The notes: a model not told the origin generated them from the sequence alone. Positions 42,791-52,264 are shown, counted from the stretch's first letter. The stretch is DNA of 64,000 nt from Bacteroidetes bacterium UBA1935 (GCA_002337045.1 DDFF01000010.1:1-64000); one strand, 5' to 3'. Program-made: numbers and translations.

Positions 42791-42839
42791 CTATAAAAAG
42801 AAAAGCCTCTATCATTGATGGAGGCTTTTCTTTTTATAG
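42791..42839. terminator. Strong bidirectional terminator
   Basis: A perfect 19-bp stem: the arm 42791-42809 (CTATAAAAAGAAAAGCCTC) and its exact complement 42821-42839, with an 11-nt loop that can pair further (ATC/GAT). It serves the convergent ferredoxin and DUF6438 genes. Confidence 0.92.
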
Positions 42840-42848
42840 TGTTGTTAC

Positions 42849-43328
42849 TTACTGATTATTCGGCGTGAGGTCGCTGATTTTCTTCCATCCTACACCCGGT
42901 TTAGCGTGCTTGTCTATTTCGCTAGCTAACATGTTCAGGAATTTTGGCCCGAAAGGAGCGTTGGCAATGGTTTTGTCTTTGCCATTTATTTTGAATCCAT
43001 AGTATAAACCCGGTGCGTCGGGTATGATATTGTCGTATACTTCGCGACAGGTATCAACCCTGTTATCTGCAAATTTTTTAAGGAGCTTTGTAGCTTCTTT
43101 AGAACCAATATTAGATTCATATACACCTGTATACTCTGTAAACTGGCGACCTGTATAGCGGATAAGACCATTTTTATAAATTTCAACCATATATGCAGGG
43201 CAGCGGCCAAAGCACGCGGTTCTTTCCATCTTAACATAAGTTACAGAAGGTGTTTTTGATGCTTTCTTAGCGCATGCACTAAATGCTACAACTAATATTG
43301 CGGCTATAACAGAAATGTATTTCTTCAT
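42849..43328 (-). CDS. DUF6438-type lipoprotein
   Basis: A 159-residue lipoprotein: the signal peptide ends AFSACAKK with the lipidated Cys at residue 19. The mature part has the family's signature RTACFGRCPAYMVEIYKNG (two cysteines four residues apart) followed by RYTGRQFTEYTGVY. Function unknown. A TATCTTTG box on the minus strand (43348-43355) is a likely -7 promoter element. Confidence 0.85.
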   Translation of the reverse strand: MKKYISVIAAILVVAFSACAKKASKTPSVTYVKMERTACFGRCPAYMVEIYKNGLIRYTGRQFTEYTGVYESNIGSKEATKLLKKFADNRVDTCREVYDNIIPDAPGLYYGFKINGKDKTIANAPFGPKFLNMLASEIDKHAKPGVGWKKISDLTPNNQ

Positions 43329-43414
43329 TTTATTTATTTTACGGTGTCAAAGATAAGCGATACAATTTTAGTCGCTTTCTTAATTTTTGTGAATGCAAAT
43401 TTGCTGCCATTACC

Positions 43415-44518
43415 ATGGATAAGGATTGGATATACAGACTCGCTTTAACATTTGTGAAAGGAGTGGGGCCTAAGACAGGCAGAACATTATTGGAACAATA
43501 CGGTGATGCCAAAGCTATTTTTGATGCACCGGTTAAGCAATTGAAGCAAATTGACGGTATGACGGATATGCGTGTTAAAGCCTTAAAAGATGAAGAGGCA
43601 TTTAACAAAGCTGAGTCTGAATTAACATATATGGCTGAAAATAGGATAACCCCTTTGTGGCTGTATGATGATAATTATCCTGCAAGGCTCAAAGCATGTG
43701 TAGATTCTCCGCTTTTAATATATGCTAAAGGTAATCCTGACCTGAATGCAGGCAAAGTAGTAGCCATTGTAGGCACCCGAAAACTGACGGAATATGGTGT
43801 TAAGCTGACTGAGGAATTGGTGGAAGGATTGTCTGGCATGGAGGGTGTATTGATAGCAAGTGGTTTGGCAGATGGTATAGATACTGTTGCACACAAACAG
43901 TGTGTTAAGCTGAATGTGCCAACAGTAGGGGTATTAGGGCATGGTCATGATAAAATGTATCCTGCAAATAACAGAACGCTGGCAAAAGATATGTGCAATG
44001 CTGGAGGTACTGTACTTACTGAATATGCATCAGGGACTATACCCATGAAAGATAACTTCCCGATGCGAAACAGAATAGTAGCAGGTATGAGCGATATTAC
44101 TGTAGTAGTGGAGAGTGATATAAAGGGCGGTGCATTGATTACAGCAAGGCTGGCAAGCAGCTATAATAGAGAGGTGGCTGCGTTCCCCGGCAGGGTATCA
44201 GACAAGCGCAGTAGCGGTTGCAATGAGCTGATAAGAACCAATGTGGCAGCCATGATAACCAAGCCTGATGACCTGATAGAACTGATGAATTGGGGCAAAC
44301 CGAAGGCAGCAAAGCCAGTACAACGGCAGTTGTTACTTGCGTTAACACCTGAAGAACAAAAACTGGTGGATTTGCTGCAAACCAAAGACAGTATGCATGC
44401 AGATGAGTTACTGCATCAGTCGGGGCTTAATAATTCAATACTAGCTGCAACTTTGCTGCAATTAGAAATGCAAGGCCTTATCAAAGCCTTGCCCGGTAAG
44501 ATGTATAGAATAAATTAG
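43415..44518 (+). CDS. dprA: DNA-processing protein DprA
   Basis: A 367-residue cytoplasmic protein that loads RecA on incoming single-stranded DNA during transformation. An N-terminal SAM/HhH-like part (FVKGVGPKTGRTLLEQYG) precedes the Rossmann-fold DprA domain with AIVGTRKLTEYG, SGLADGIDTVAH and KDNFPMRNRIVAGMS. The C-terminal 60 residues form a winged helix (DELLHQSGLNNSILAATLLQLE). It overlaps the rimO stop convergently by four bases. Confidence 0.95.
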   Translation: MDKDWIYRLALTFVKGVGPKTGRTLLEQYGDAKAIFDAPVKQLKQIDGMTDMRVKALKDEEAFNKAESELTYMAENRITPLWLYDDNYPARLKACVDSPLLIYAKGNPDLNAGKVVAIVGTRKLTEYGVKLTEELVEGLSGMEGVLIASGLADGIDTVAHKQCVKLNVPTVGVLGHGHDKMYPANNRTLAKDMCNAGGTVLTEYASGTIPMKDNFPMRNRIVAGMSDITVVVESDIKGGALITARLASSYNREVAAFPGRVSDKRSSGCNELIRTNVAAMITKPDDLIELMNWGKPKAAKPVQRQLLLALTPEEQKLVDLLQTKDSMHADELLHQSGLNNSILAATLLQLEMQGLIKALPGKMYRIN

Positions 44519-45822
44519 ATAACCTCGCCTTCCAGATCGTAATCGTAAGCCTTAGTAATGCGTACGTTTACGAAATCGCCTATTGGCAGTGCTTTTTTAG
44601 AGCTGATGATAACTTCGTTATCTACTTCAACACTATCAAACTCTGTACGTGCAAGGTAGCGGCCTGCTTCTTTTTTATCTATGATTACTTTGAATTCTTT
44701 GCCCACTTTTTCCTGATTTTTCTCGAAAGAAATCTCCTGCTGCACTTCCATTATTTCCTGTGCGCGGGCTTCTTTCTCTTTGGCAGAGATGTTGTCTTTA
44801 AGGTCGTATGCACTTGTATTTTCTTCGTGAGAATAAGTGAAGATACCGACACGGTCCAGACGTACATCTTCCAGGAATTGCTTTAGTTGGTCTACATCGT
44901 CCCTTGTTTCTCCCGGGAAGCCGGCAATCAACGTACTGCGTAGGCAAATGCCCGGTACTTTTTCGCGGATGGCAGCAACAAGGTCATAGATTTCCTGTGT
45001 TTCCATCTGGCGCTTCATGGCTTTCAGCATATTGTTAGATATATGCTGCAGTGGCATATCCAGATAGTTACAGATATTATCGCGCTCGCGCATTACATCC
45101 AGTATGTCCAACGGGAATTTTGACGGATATGCATAGTGTAGGCGTATCCAGTGCAAGCCCGGTACATCTGACAAGTGTTTGAGTAATTCGCTCAACGCAC
45201 GCTTTTTGTATATATCAAGGCCGTAGTAGGTAAGCTCTTGTGCAATAAGCATTACTTCCTTAACGCCCATTGAAACCAGTTTCTTAGCCTCAGCTACAAC
45301 TTCTTCAATCGTTTTGGATACGTGTCCGCCACGCATCAGTGGTATAGCGCAGAAAGAACAGGTACGGTTACAACCTTCAGATATTTTCAGGTATGCATAA
45401 TGCTTAGGAGTGCTTAACAGGCGTTCGCCAACCAGCTCGGTTTTGTAGTCTGCATTGAATTGTTTCAGTATCAATGGCAGTTCCATTGTACCAAACCAAG
45501 CATCAACCTCAGGTATTTCATTCATCAGGTCGTTGCGATAGCGTTCGCTGAGGCAACCTGTGATGTATACTTTATCAAGCCTTCCGTCTTTCTTCAGCTC
45601 TACCTGCTCCAGTATGGTATTAACGCTTTCTTCTTTAGCCTTGTCAATAAAGCCACATGTATTTACTATCACTATGTTGTGATCCAACTTGTTGCTTTCA
45701 TGGGCTACTTTTATACCGTTAGCATTCAGCTGGCCACTCAATACCTCACTATCCACCATATTCTTAGAGCATCCAAGTGTTATGATGTTTACCTTATCCT
45801 GATGTAGCTTTTTCGTTTTCAC
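44515..45822 (-). CDS. rimO: Ribosomal protein S12 methylthiotransferase RimO
   Basis: A 435-residue MiaB-family radical SAM methylthiotransferase that modifies Asp88 of ribosomal protein S12. The N-terminal UPF0004 domain has LGCSKNMVDSE. The radical SAM motif CNRTCSFCAIP is near residue 150, and a TRAM domain ends the protein (about 370-435). The GCSKNMVD form, rather than the MiaB-type GCQMN, supports RimO. It lies 25 nt downstream of der on the same strand. Confidence 0.95.
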   Translation of the reverse strand: MKTKKLHQDKVNIITLGCSKNMVDSEVLSGQLNANGIKVAHESNKLDHNIVIVNTCGFIDKAKEESVNTILEQVELKKDGRLDKVYITGCLSERYRNDLMNEIPEVDAWFGTMELPLILKQFNADYKTELVGERLLSTPKHYAYLKISEGCNRTCSFCAIPLMRGGHVSKTIEEVVAEAKKLVSMGVKEVMLIAQELTYYGLDIYKKRALSELLKHLSDVPGLHWIRLHYAYPSKFPLDILDVMRERDNICNYLDMPLQHISNNMLKAMKRQMETQEIYDLVAAIREKVPGICLRSTLIAGFPGETRDDVDQLKQFLEDVRLDRVGIFTYSHEENTSAYDLKDNISAKEKEARAQEIMEVQQEISFEKNQEKVGKEFKVIIDKKEAGRYLARTEFDSVEVDNEVIISSKKALPIGDFVNVRITKAYDYDLEGEVI

Positions 45823-45847
45823 TATATACGTTTTTTACCTGTCAGTT

Positions 45848-47194
45848 CTATTTTTTACGGAAGTAGATGCGAATAGGTACACCACTGAAATTGTAGTGAC
45901 TACGCAGCTTGTTTTCAAGGAAGTTTCTGTAAGAATCCTTAATTGAATCTGGGTTGTTTGCAAAGAATGCGAATGATGGCACCGCTGTTGGCAATTGCTG
46001 TACGAATTTAATGCTCACGTTATTGCCACGCGACATTGGCGGCGGGTAGTGTTTAATTTCCTGCAGCATCGTTTCATTCAGTTTTGATGTAGTGATGCGG
46101 CGTTGTTTGTTTTCAAACACCTCTATCGCTTTCTCCATTGCCTGAAAGATGCGTTTTTTGTCTTGTGCAGATATAAAGATTACAGGCACATCGCTAAACG
46201 GTGCAATTTTCTGTTTCACCACTTTCTCATAGTCGCGGGCAGTGTTGGTTTCTTTTTCTACAAGGTCCCATTTGTTTACCAATATCACCACACCTTTACC
46301 CTTGCGGGTTGCCAGGCTGAAGATGTTCACGTCCTGTGCCGTCATGCCATTTTCGGCATCTATTATCAGCAAGCATATATCAGCCTCATCCATAGCACGT
46401 ATAGCACGGATTACGGAGTAAAATTCAAGGTCTTCAGAAACGTTTTTCTTTTTCCTGAGGCCGGCAGTATCTATTAGTATAAACTCTTTGCCAAACTGAT
46501 TGTAATGCGTGTGGATTGTATCGCGGGTAGTGCCGGGGATGTCAGATACAATGGTACGTTCTTCGCCAATCAGGGCATTCAGCAGGGTAGACTTGCCAGC
46601 GTTGGGCTGACCGATGATGGCAAATTTTGGTACTTCAATCTCTTCGTAAGTTATTTCATTGCCATCCTCATCATATTCTCGCTTTTTAATCTCTGAGTCA
46701 GGGATGTGAGAGGCTATTTCATCCAGCAACTCACCACTACCGCTACCAGATATAGAAGATAAAAAGAATGTCTTATCGAATCCCAGAGAATAGAATTCTG
46801 TTGCCATCAGTGCACGCTCAGAGTTATCGACCTTATTTACAACCAACAGCACAGGCTTTGTAGAGCGGCGCAGTATCTGGGCCATATCCTCGTCCTGATT
46901 TGTAATACCGGTAACGCTATCGCATACAAAAAGCAAGAGATTTGCCTCGTCTACGGCTATTTCTACCTGTTTACGTATCTCTTTTTCAAATACATCGTCT
47001 GAATTCGCAACAAAACCACCCGTGTCTATCACGTTAAACGGCTTACCGTTCCAGTCGGCAACGCCATATTGGCGGTCGCGGGTTACACCACTCACGTCGT
47101 CTACAATGGCTTTGCGTTGTTCCAGCAACCTGTTGAACAAGGTTGATTTACCAACGTTGGGCCTTCCTACTATTGCTACAGTAAATCCGGGCAT
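45848..47194 (-). CDS. der: GTPase Der (EngA)
   Basis: A 448-residue tandem-GTPase protein for 50S subunit maturation. The first G domain has GRPNVGKST and DTGG; the second has GQPNAGKST, DTAGLRKKKN and NKWD. A KH-like domain completes the C terminus. An acidic linker (EYDEDGNEITYEEIEVPK) separates the two G domains. A minus-strand TATCTTTG box at 47212-47219 is 18 bp from the ATG. Confidence 0.97.
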   Translation of the reverse strand: MPGFTVAIVGRPNVGKSTLFNRLLEQRKAIVDDVSGVTRDRQYGVADWNGKPFNVIDTGGFVANSDDVFEKEIRKQVEIAVDEANLLLFVCDSVTGITNQDEDMAQILRRSTKPVLLVVNKVDNSERALMATEFYSLGFDKTFFLSSISGSGSGELLDEIASHIPDSEIKKREYDEDGNEITYEEIEVPKFAIIGQPNAGKSTLLNALIGEERTIVSDIPGTTRDTIHTHYNQFGKEFILIDTAGLRKKKNVSEDLEFYSVIRAIRAMDEADICLLIIDAENGMTAQDVNIFSLATRKGKGVVILVNKWDLVEKETNTARDYEKVVKQKIAPFSDVPVIFISAQDKKRIFQAMEKAIEVFENKQRRITTSKLNETMLQEIKHYPPPMSRGNNVSIKFVQQLPTAVPSFAFFANNPDSIKDSYRNFLENKLRSHYNFSGVPIRIYFRKK

Positions 47195-47283
47195 ATATTA
47201 AAATTAGCCGGCAAAGATACTATTATAATCGCAGCTACACGTATTTCCATGACAATTAATAATGATGTCTGAATAATCATTAC

Positions 47284-47305
47284 ATTTAACGACGATTTAA
47301 CGACA
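47284..47305 (+). repeat. Tandem 11-bp repeat before the PNGase F-like gene
   Basis: ATTTAACGACG (47284-47294) is directly repeated as ATTTAACGACA (47295-47305), ending six nucleotides before the ATG at 47311. The spacing of one helical turn could fit a regulator site or a ribosome-access element. Confidence 0.5.
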
Positions 47306-47310
47306 TTTTA

Positions 47311-49224
47311 ATGATGAAGAAATTACTTATTGCCGCTTTTGCAGCGATATCAGCTTTTTCAGCACAAGCTGCCAACGGAGACACTACATGGGTGCAGGCG
47401 CATGCCGACAAATGGTTAGACCATTATGGTGCGCATGATACTACTGTTCAATTTCCTGACGGTACAAAAAGCTATCGCAGGGTTTACATGATTTGGACTT
47501 TGGGTAAATACCAATGCCCGGGTAGCCCACAGTATTGCGGTGATTGGGATTATACCGTGAATACCTACCTGATGACAAAAGTTGGCGACACCGTTGAATT
47601 GGGGCGTTATATAACACCATACGCTAATGCAGGTTCTCCTCGCACACCATGGACATGGAGGCAGCGTTATGTTTTTGATGTCACAGATTATTATACTTTA
47701 CTTAAAGACAGTGCAACGATTCGCATCAATTACTCAGGATACTCTTGGGGTTTTACAGGTAATGTAAAATTTGCATTTGTTGAGGGTACACCCGCGCGTA
47801 ATGTATTAGGCATCAATAAACTATGGGATGGTTATTACAATTTTGGTGGTGCAACACCTATTGATAACTATGTAGCACAAAAGTCGCTTACAGCACCAGC
47901 CAGCACTCAATTTGCTGAGCTTAAATTTATAGTATCGGGCCACGGTGCAGATCAGAACTATTGTTCTGAATTCTGTAAAAAATACTATCAGGTGAAACTG
48001 AATGGTAGTATGATTGAGCAGAAGGATATCTGGAGAGATAACTGTGGTAAGAATCATTTATACCCCCAGTCCGGTACATGGGTTTATGACCGTGGTAACT
48101 GGTGCCCTGGCGATATAGTTTTCACAAATTCGCATAAATTGACCGGTATTACGGGCGGTAATAATTTTGATGTTGACGTTGACTTTGAAGGCTATACAAG
48201 TCCTAATGGCGGTGCAGGTTATGGTGTAAGCGGTAACGTGGTTTACTATGGTGCATACAACCATGCAAAAGACGCCTCTCTTGAAGATATTATTGCACCT
48301 TCAAATCATGAAACACATTTTCGTGAAAACCCATGTGGTGGAAAGCCTATTGTAGAGGTAATGAATACCGGTTCTTCTGCTATTACGTCTATGAAAATAG
48401 AGTATGGTGTAGATGGTGGTGCTAAATATACATACACATGGACAGGTACACTGAACTCTATGGAGAAAACAAAAATCACCCTGAATGAATTGGGCGATTT
48501 GAGAAAGGTAACAGGTACTAATAATAGCTTTACGGCTAAAATATTAGAGGTAAATGGTGGTGCTGATGAAGATGCTACTAATGATCAGTTAAAATCATAT
48601 TTTACTGCAGCTCCGCAATGGCCTATGGCTATCAGGATAAACTTCCGTACAAATAATGTACCTGAAACCCGTTGGAAGATATATGATGGTTTAAATAATG
48701 TTGTTGCACAACGCGATGGTTCAAGTGCAACTACTACTTATACAGATACTGTTAAGCTTGGTCCTGGTTCGTACAAATTGGTAGTAGAAGATGATGGTTG
48801 TGATGGTTTGAGTTGGTGGGCAAACACAGCTGCAGGTTCAGGAAATATGCAAGTTCGCGCTCTTTCAAACATCACTCCATTTACATTGTCCGGGTATTTT
48901 TCAGGCGATTTTGGTTGTGGTTATACACAAGAGTTTACAGTTTCATGGCCTACAGGTATTGAAAATGTAAATGAAACATATTCTGGCATAGCACTATATC
49001 CAAACCCTGCAACTAGTCAGGTTACTGTTGCTGTTGATGCAAACGTTGTTAAAGGCATTATCAACCTTGTAGATATTACAGGTAGGGTTGTTGCTTCTCA
49101 AGTTGCTAATAGCGAAGAAACAACTATTAATACTGCATCACTGGCTAATGGTGTTTATTACGTTACTTATGTAGCAGATAATGCAGAGGTGAAACTGAAA
49201 TCGAAATTGGTGATTGCTAAATAA
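47311..49224 (+). CDS. Secreted PNGase F-like peptide-N-glycosidase with T9SS domain
   Basis: 637 residues: signal peptide (MMKKLLIAAFAAISAFSAQA), then a PNGase F N- and C-domain pair. Likely catalytic D80 sits in CGDWDY, equivalent to D60 of the known enzyme; E220 in CSEFC matches E206. The GHGADQNYCSEFC and DRGNWCPGD segments align with the C-domain. A beta-sandwich (about 430-555) and a type A T9SS domain (YPNPATSQVTVAVDA to SKLVIAK) follow. The enzyme would release N-glycans from glycoproteins outside the cell. The Arg after the catalytic Asp in the known enzyme is Tyr here. Confidence 0.85.
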   Translation: MMKKLLIAAFAAISAFSAQAANGDTTWVQAHADKWLDHYGAHDTTVQFPDGTKSYRRVYMIWTLGKYQCPGSPQYCGDWDYTVNTYLMTKVGDTVELGRYITPYANAGSPRTPWTWRQRYVFDVTDYYTLLKDSATIRINYSGYSWGFTGNVKFAFVEGTPARNVLGINKLWDGYYNFGGATPIDNYVAQKSLTAPASTQFAELKFIVSGHGADQNYCSEFCKKYYQVKLNGSMIEQKDIWRDNCGKNHLYPQSGTWVYDRGNWCPGDIVFTNSHKLTGITGGNNFDVDVDFEGYTSPNGGAGYGVSGNVVYYGAYNHAKDASLEDIIAPSNHETHFRENPCGGKPIVEVMNTGSSAITSMKIEYGVDGGAKYTYTWTGTLNSMEKTKITLNELGDLRKVTGTNNSFTAKILEVNGGADEDATNDQLKSYFTAAPQWPMAIRINFRTNNVPETRWKIYDGLNNVVAQRDGSSATTTYTDTVKLGPGSYKLVVEDDGCDGLSWWANTAAGSGNMQVRALSNITPFTLSGYFSGDFGCGYTQEFTVSWPTGIENVNETYSGIALYPNPATSQVTVAVDANVVKGIINLVDITGRVVASQVANSEETTINTASLANGVYYVTYVADNAEVKLKSKLVIAK

Positions 49225-49246
49225 TCTACCGTTTAATAAATTAATA

Positions 49247-49280
49247 TCAGGGCTGCCACATGGCAGCCCTGATTATTTAG
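49247..49280 (+). terminator. Terminator after the PNGase F-like gene
   Basis: TCAGGGCTGCC (49247-49257) and GGCAGCCCTGA (49262-49272) form an 11-bp stem with an ACAT loop, then TTATTT. Confidence 0.88.
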
Positions 49281-49292
49281 AACAATGCTTTG

Positions 49293-49300
49293 TAATTTTG
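49293..49300 (+). promoter_or_regulatory. -7 box for the TPR-tilS unit
   Basis: TAATTTTG lies seven bases before the ATG at 49307 and fits TAnnTTTG; the transcript would be nearly leaderless. Confidence 0.5.
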
Positions 49301-49306
49301 TATGGT

Positions 49307-49621
49307 ATGAGCGACAGAATTGAAAAACTAAAAGCTTTCTTGAACGATACTCCCAACGACTGCTTTCTGAACCATGCTTTGGCTTTGGAGTATATAAAGT
49401 TGGGAGATGATACGGAAGCAAAGCTTTTGTTTGAAAAGAACATAGGTACAGACGTTAACTATGTTGCCACGTACTATCATCTGGGTAAGTTGCTGGAACG
49501 CATCGGAGAACAGGAAGAGGCTATTAAGATATATGAGCAAGGAATGGCAGTAGCCAAAAAAGTAGGGGATAATCATAGTTATAACGAATTGCAGGGAGCA
49601 TACGAAGACCTTGTTTATTGA
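49307..49621 (+). CDS. TPR-repeat protein
   Basis: A 104-residue soluble helical protein. Two tetratricopeptide-like repeats are visible: FLNHALALEYIKLGDDTEAKL and TYYHLGKLLERIGEQEEAIK. It is probably a protein-interaction adaptor. ATG 49307 (MSDRIEKLKAFL) is preferred over an upstream in-frame start that would run through the terminator of the previous gene. The stop codon abuts tilS, whose ATG is 2 nt away. Confidence 0.8.
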   Translation: MSDRIEKLKAFLNDTPNDCFLNHALALEYIKLGDDTEAKLLFEKNIGTDVNYVATYYHLGKLLERIGEQEEAIKIYEQGMAVAKKVGDNHSYNELQGAYEDLVY

Positions 49622-49622
49622 T

Positions 49623-50957
49623 ATGGATTTACTGAAAAGATTTATTGAGAATTGGAATAAACGACAGTTTGCGGATAAACAGCAAACTGTGCTGCTGGCT
49701 GTAAGTGGCGGAAGCGATTCTATGGCTATGTCGCACTTGTTTCTGAAGGCAGGGTTGTCTTTTTCAATAGCACATTGCAATTTTCAATTGAGAGGAGAGG
49801 AAGCAGATAAAGATGAACAACTGGTAAGGGATTGGTGTTTTGATAATAATATCGTCTTTCATCATGTACGTTTTGATACAAAAGAAAAGATGGAAGAGTG
49901 GGGTAAAGGCGTGCAGGAAACTGCCCGTATACTCCGTTATGAATGGCTTGAAAACCTGAGGAAAGAACAAGGGTATAGCCATATAGTTACTGCACATCAT
50001 GCCAATGACAATGTAGAAACACTGCTGATGAACCTGTTTAAAGGTACAGGTATAGCAGGCCTGCACGGTATACCTGTAGTAAATGAACGTATCATTCGTC
50101 CGTTGTTGTTTGCACAAAAGAAAGACATAGCAAGCTATATTGCAAAGCATAATATACCCTATAGAGATGATGCATCTAATGCTACAGACAACTACCTACG
50201 CAATGCTGTAAGGCATCATATAGTACCTGTAGTAGAGGAGTGGTTTAAAGATGGAGTACAACAGGTAAACGAAAGCATTAACCGTTTTTCGGAAGCGGAG
50301 ATTTTGTATCGCAAAGCTGTAGACAGAGAGCTGAAACGTTTGATAGAGAAGAGAGGTAATGATTATTACATCCCTGTGCGCAAGCTGATAAAAACCGAAC
50401 CGCTTTCTACCATTTGTTACGAATTGTTACAACCATTTGGTTTTACTGCACTACAGGTTACACCTGTGCTAAATCTGTTGACTGCTGAAACAGGTAAGAG
50501 GGTAGAGTCACAGACGCATCATATAATTCGTAACAGAGATTTTCTGATAATAACAGCTAAGCAATTCAACGCTACCGACTTCATACAGATAGACTCTGTG
50601 CCATGTAGTATTCATGCAGGTAAGCATCAATTTGTATTTAGTGCAGATGATGACAATAAACATATACCATCTGATAATAACATTGCGCACATAGACATTG
50701 AAAAACTGAGCTTCCCATTAATACTCAGAAGGTGGAAAACAGGCGACTATTTCTATCCTTTAGGTATGGGGATGAAGAAAAAGAAGCTAAGCAAACTGTT
50801 TATAGACAACAAAGTGCCGCTACATGAAAAAGAGCATGTATGGGTGTTGGAAAGCGATAAACGCATTGTATGGGTAGCTGGTATGCGCCTTGATGAAAGA
50901 TTCAAAGTGAAAGAAACTACTCAAAATGTATTGGTTGTTAAAAAGACGGATGCATAA
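49623..50957 (+). CDS. tilS: tRNA(Ile)-lysidine synthetase
   Basis: A 444-residue enzyme that converts the wobble C of tRNA-Ile(CAU) to lysidine. The PP-loop SGGSDSMAMSHLF is at about residues 26-38; THLH-type region HHANDNVETLLMNLFKG and a C-terminal TilS domain (GDYFYPLGMGMKKKKLSKLF) are present. ATG 49623 was chosen as the first Met giving a normal N terminus. It overlaps the rhomboid gene convergently by 20 nt. Confidence 0.95.
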   Translation: MDLLKRFIENWNKRQFADKQQTVLLAVSGGSDSMAMSHLFLKAGLSFSIAHCNFQLRGEEADKDEQLVRDWCFDNNIVFHHVRFDTKEKMEEWGKGVQETARILRYEWLENLRKEQGYSHIVTAHHANDNVETLLMNLFKGTGIAGLHGIPVVNERIIRPLLFAQKKDIASYIAKHNIPYRDDASNATDNYLRNAVRHHIVPVVEEWFKDGVQQVNESINRFSEAEILYRKAVDRELKRLIEKRGNDYYIPVRKLIKTEPLSTICYELLQPFGFTALQVTPVLNLLTAETGKRVESQTHHIIRNRDFLIITAKQFNATDFIQIDSVPCSIHAGKHQFVFSADDDNKHIPSDNNIAHIDIEKLSFPLILRRWKTGDYFYPLGMGMKKKKLSKLFIDNKVPLHEKEHVWVLESDKRIVWVAGMRLDERFKVKETTQNVLVVKKTDA

Positions 50958-51546
50958 GTTGCCTGAAGAAGATTTGCCCGTGTGTCGGGTCGAACAATAA
51001 GGTAAACAAGAAGCCATATACTGCACCCCAGAAGTGCGCATCGTGCCCAATATTATCATTTCCTTTTTTGCCCATGTAGGCAGAATATGCCAGATAGCCT
51101 ATTGCCGCGATAATGCCAGGTATAGGTATGAACCATATACTGATGATTTGCCAAGGGGCAAAATATACATAGGAGAACATCACTGCCGACACACCGCCCG
51201 ATGCCCCTAATGCCGAATAGTAGCTATGGTTTTTATGCTTTGCAAAGGATGGGAGCCCGCTTGCGATAATACCCGATAAGTACATTATGGGAAATAGGTA
51301 GGGTTTACCTATGTATTGAAAATACATTTCCAGCACATCGCCGAAAGTGTATAGTGCAAACATGTTGAAGAACAGGTGTATATAGTCGGCATGTATAAAG
51401 CCCGCAGTAATAAACCTGTAATATTCACTTGTGTTATCATTCATTCGCCAAGGCCAGAAGATTAATTTGCCTCTTAACTGGTCGTTATTGAACGCGGCAA
51501 GTGAAATGATTACAGTAACTATTACAAATATGAGTGAGTAAGACAT
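50938..51546 (-). CDS. Rhomboid-family intramembrane serine protease
   Basis: A six-span membrane protein of 202 residues. The catalytic serine is S116 in GASGG, and the catalytic His is H171 in DAHFWGAVYG of the last membrane span. HLFFNM (57-62) in TM2 matches the conserved His/Asn site. It cleaves membrane proteins within their spans; the substrate is unknown. It is downstream of rlmH by 35 nt on the same strand. Confidence 0.92.
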   Translation of the reverse strand: MSYSLIFVIVTVIISLAAFNNDQLRGKLIFWPWRMNDNTSEYYRFITAGFIHADYIHLFFNMFALYTFGDVLEMYFQYIGKPYLFPIMYLSGIIASGLPSFAKHKNHSYYSALGASGGVSAVMFSYVYFAPWQIISIWFIPIPGIIAAIGYLAYSAYMGKKGNDNIGHDAHFWGAVYGFLFTLLFDPTHGQIFFRQLMHPSF

Positions 51547-51581
51547 GTATATTGAATGTATTGACGAATATAACGTAAGAA

Positions 51582-52055
51582 TCAGGAATGGTGGTATGGG
51601 GAATTGTTAAGAATACTGAAAGCACGGTAAACCTGCTCTGCTAAAATGAGGCGGACTAACTGGTGCGGAAATACAAGATTAGATAAAGACCATACTTGTT
51701 TGGCCTCTGCACGCACTTTGTCAGACACACCGTATGCACCACCTATTAATAGCACGACTGTTTTTACACCTTGATTCATCATTTGCTGAAACTGCTGGGC
51801 CCATTGAGGGGAGCTGAGCATCTTGCCCCTTTCATCAAGTAATACCAGATAATATTGTGGTTCCAGGCGTTTCAGAATCAGTTCTTCTTCCTGCTGTTTT
51901 GTTTTTTCTATATCTGTTGTTGCTGATTTTTTAGGTGTTTGAAGTATAACAAGTTCTACGGGATTATATGGCTTTGTTTTTTTGAAGTAATGGGCAATTC
52001 CCTCGTCAATAAAAGACTCATTTTCCTTGCCAATAGACCAGATTTCGATATTCAT
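51582..52055 (-). CDS. rlmH: 23S rRNA (pseudouridine-1915-N3)-methyltransferase
   Basis: A 157-residue SPOUT-fold methyltransferase. The SAM-binding knot is visible as LIGGAYGVSDKVRAEA, and the C-terminal HQLVRLILAEQVYRAFSI and NSPYHH segments are standard for RlmH. It methylates pseudouridine 1915 in helix 69 of 23S rRNA. The start ATG at 52055 has an AT-rich leader, with the tRNA-Arg promoter diverging from it. Confidence 0.95.
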   Translation of the reverse strand: MNIEIWSIGKENESFIDEGIAHYFKKTKPYNPVELVILQTPKKSATTDIEKTKQQEEELILKRLEPQYYLVLLDERGKMLSSPQWAQQFQQMMNQGVKTVVLLIGGAYGVSDKVRAEAKQVWSLSNLVFPHQLVRLILAEQVYRAFSILNNSPYHHS

Positions 52056-52132
52056 ATACTTCTAATAATCCGCCAAAATACCACATTCCATGCGGTTTTG
52101 AAGAAGTTGAAATAAAATTTCCGAAAAAACTG

Positions 52133-52163
52133 TTTGTAAAATCTGGCATTTACCCTATCTTTG
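52133..52163 (+). promoter_or_regulatory. Promoter of tRNA-Arg(ACG)
   Basis: TTTG (52133-52136), 19 nt, then TATCTTTG (52156-52163): a perfect TTTG-N19-TAnnTTTG match about 19 nt before the tRNA. Confidence 0.85.
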
Positions 52164-52181
52164 CAATCCCAAAACGGGAAT

Positions 52182-52255
52182 GGCCTCGTAGCTCAACTGA
52201 ATAGAGCATTTGACTACGGATCAAAAGGTTTCAGGTTTGAATCCTGACGAGGTCA
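52182..52255 (+). tRNA. tRNA-Arg (ACG)
   Basis: A 74-nt cloverleaf with acceptor GGCCTCG/CGAGGTC (one G-T wobble), D arm GCTC/GAGC, anticodon stem TTTGA/TCAAA around loop CTACGGA (anticodon ACG), and T arm TCAGG/CCTGA with TTTGAAT. The wobble A should be deaminated to inosine by TadA. The CCA end is not encoded. Confidence 0.95.
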
Positions 52256-52264
52256 CTACACAGC

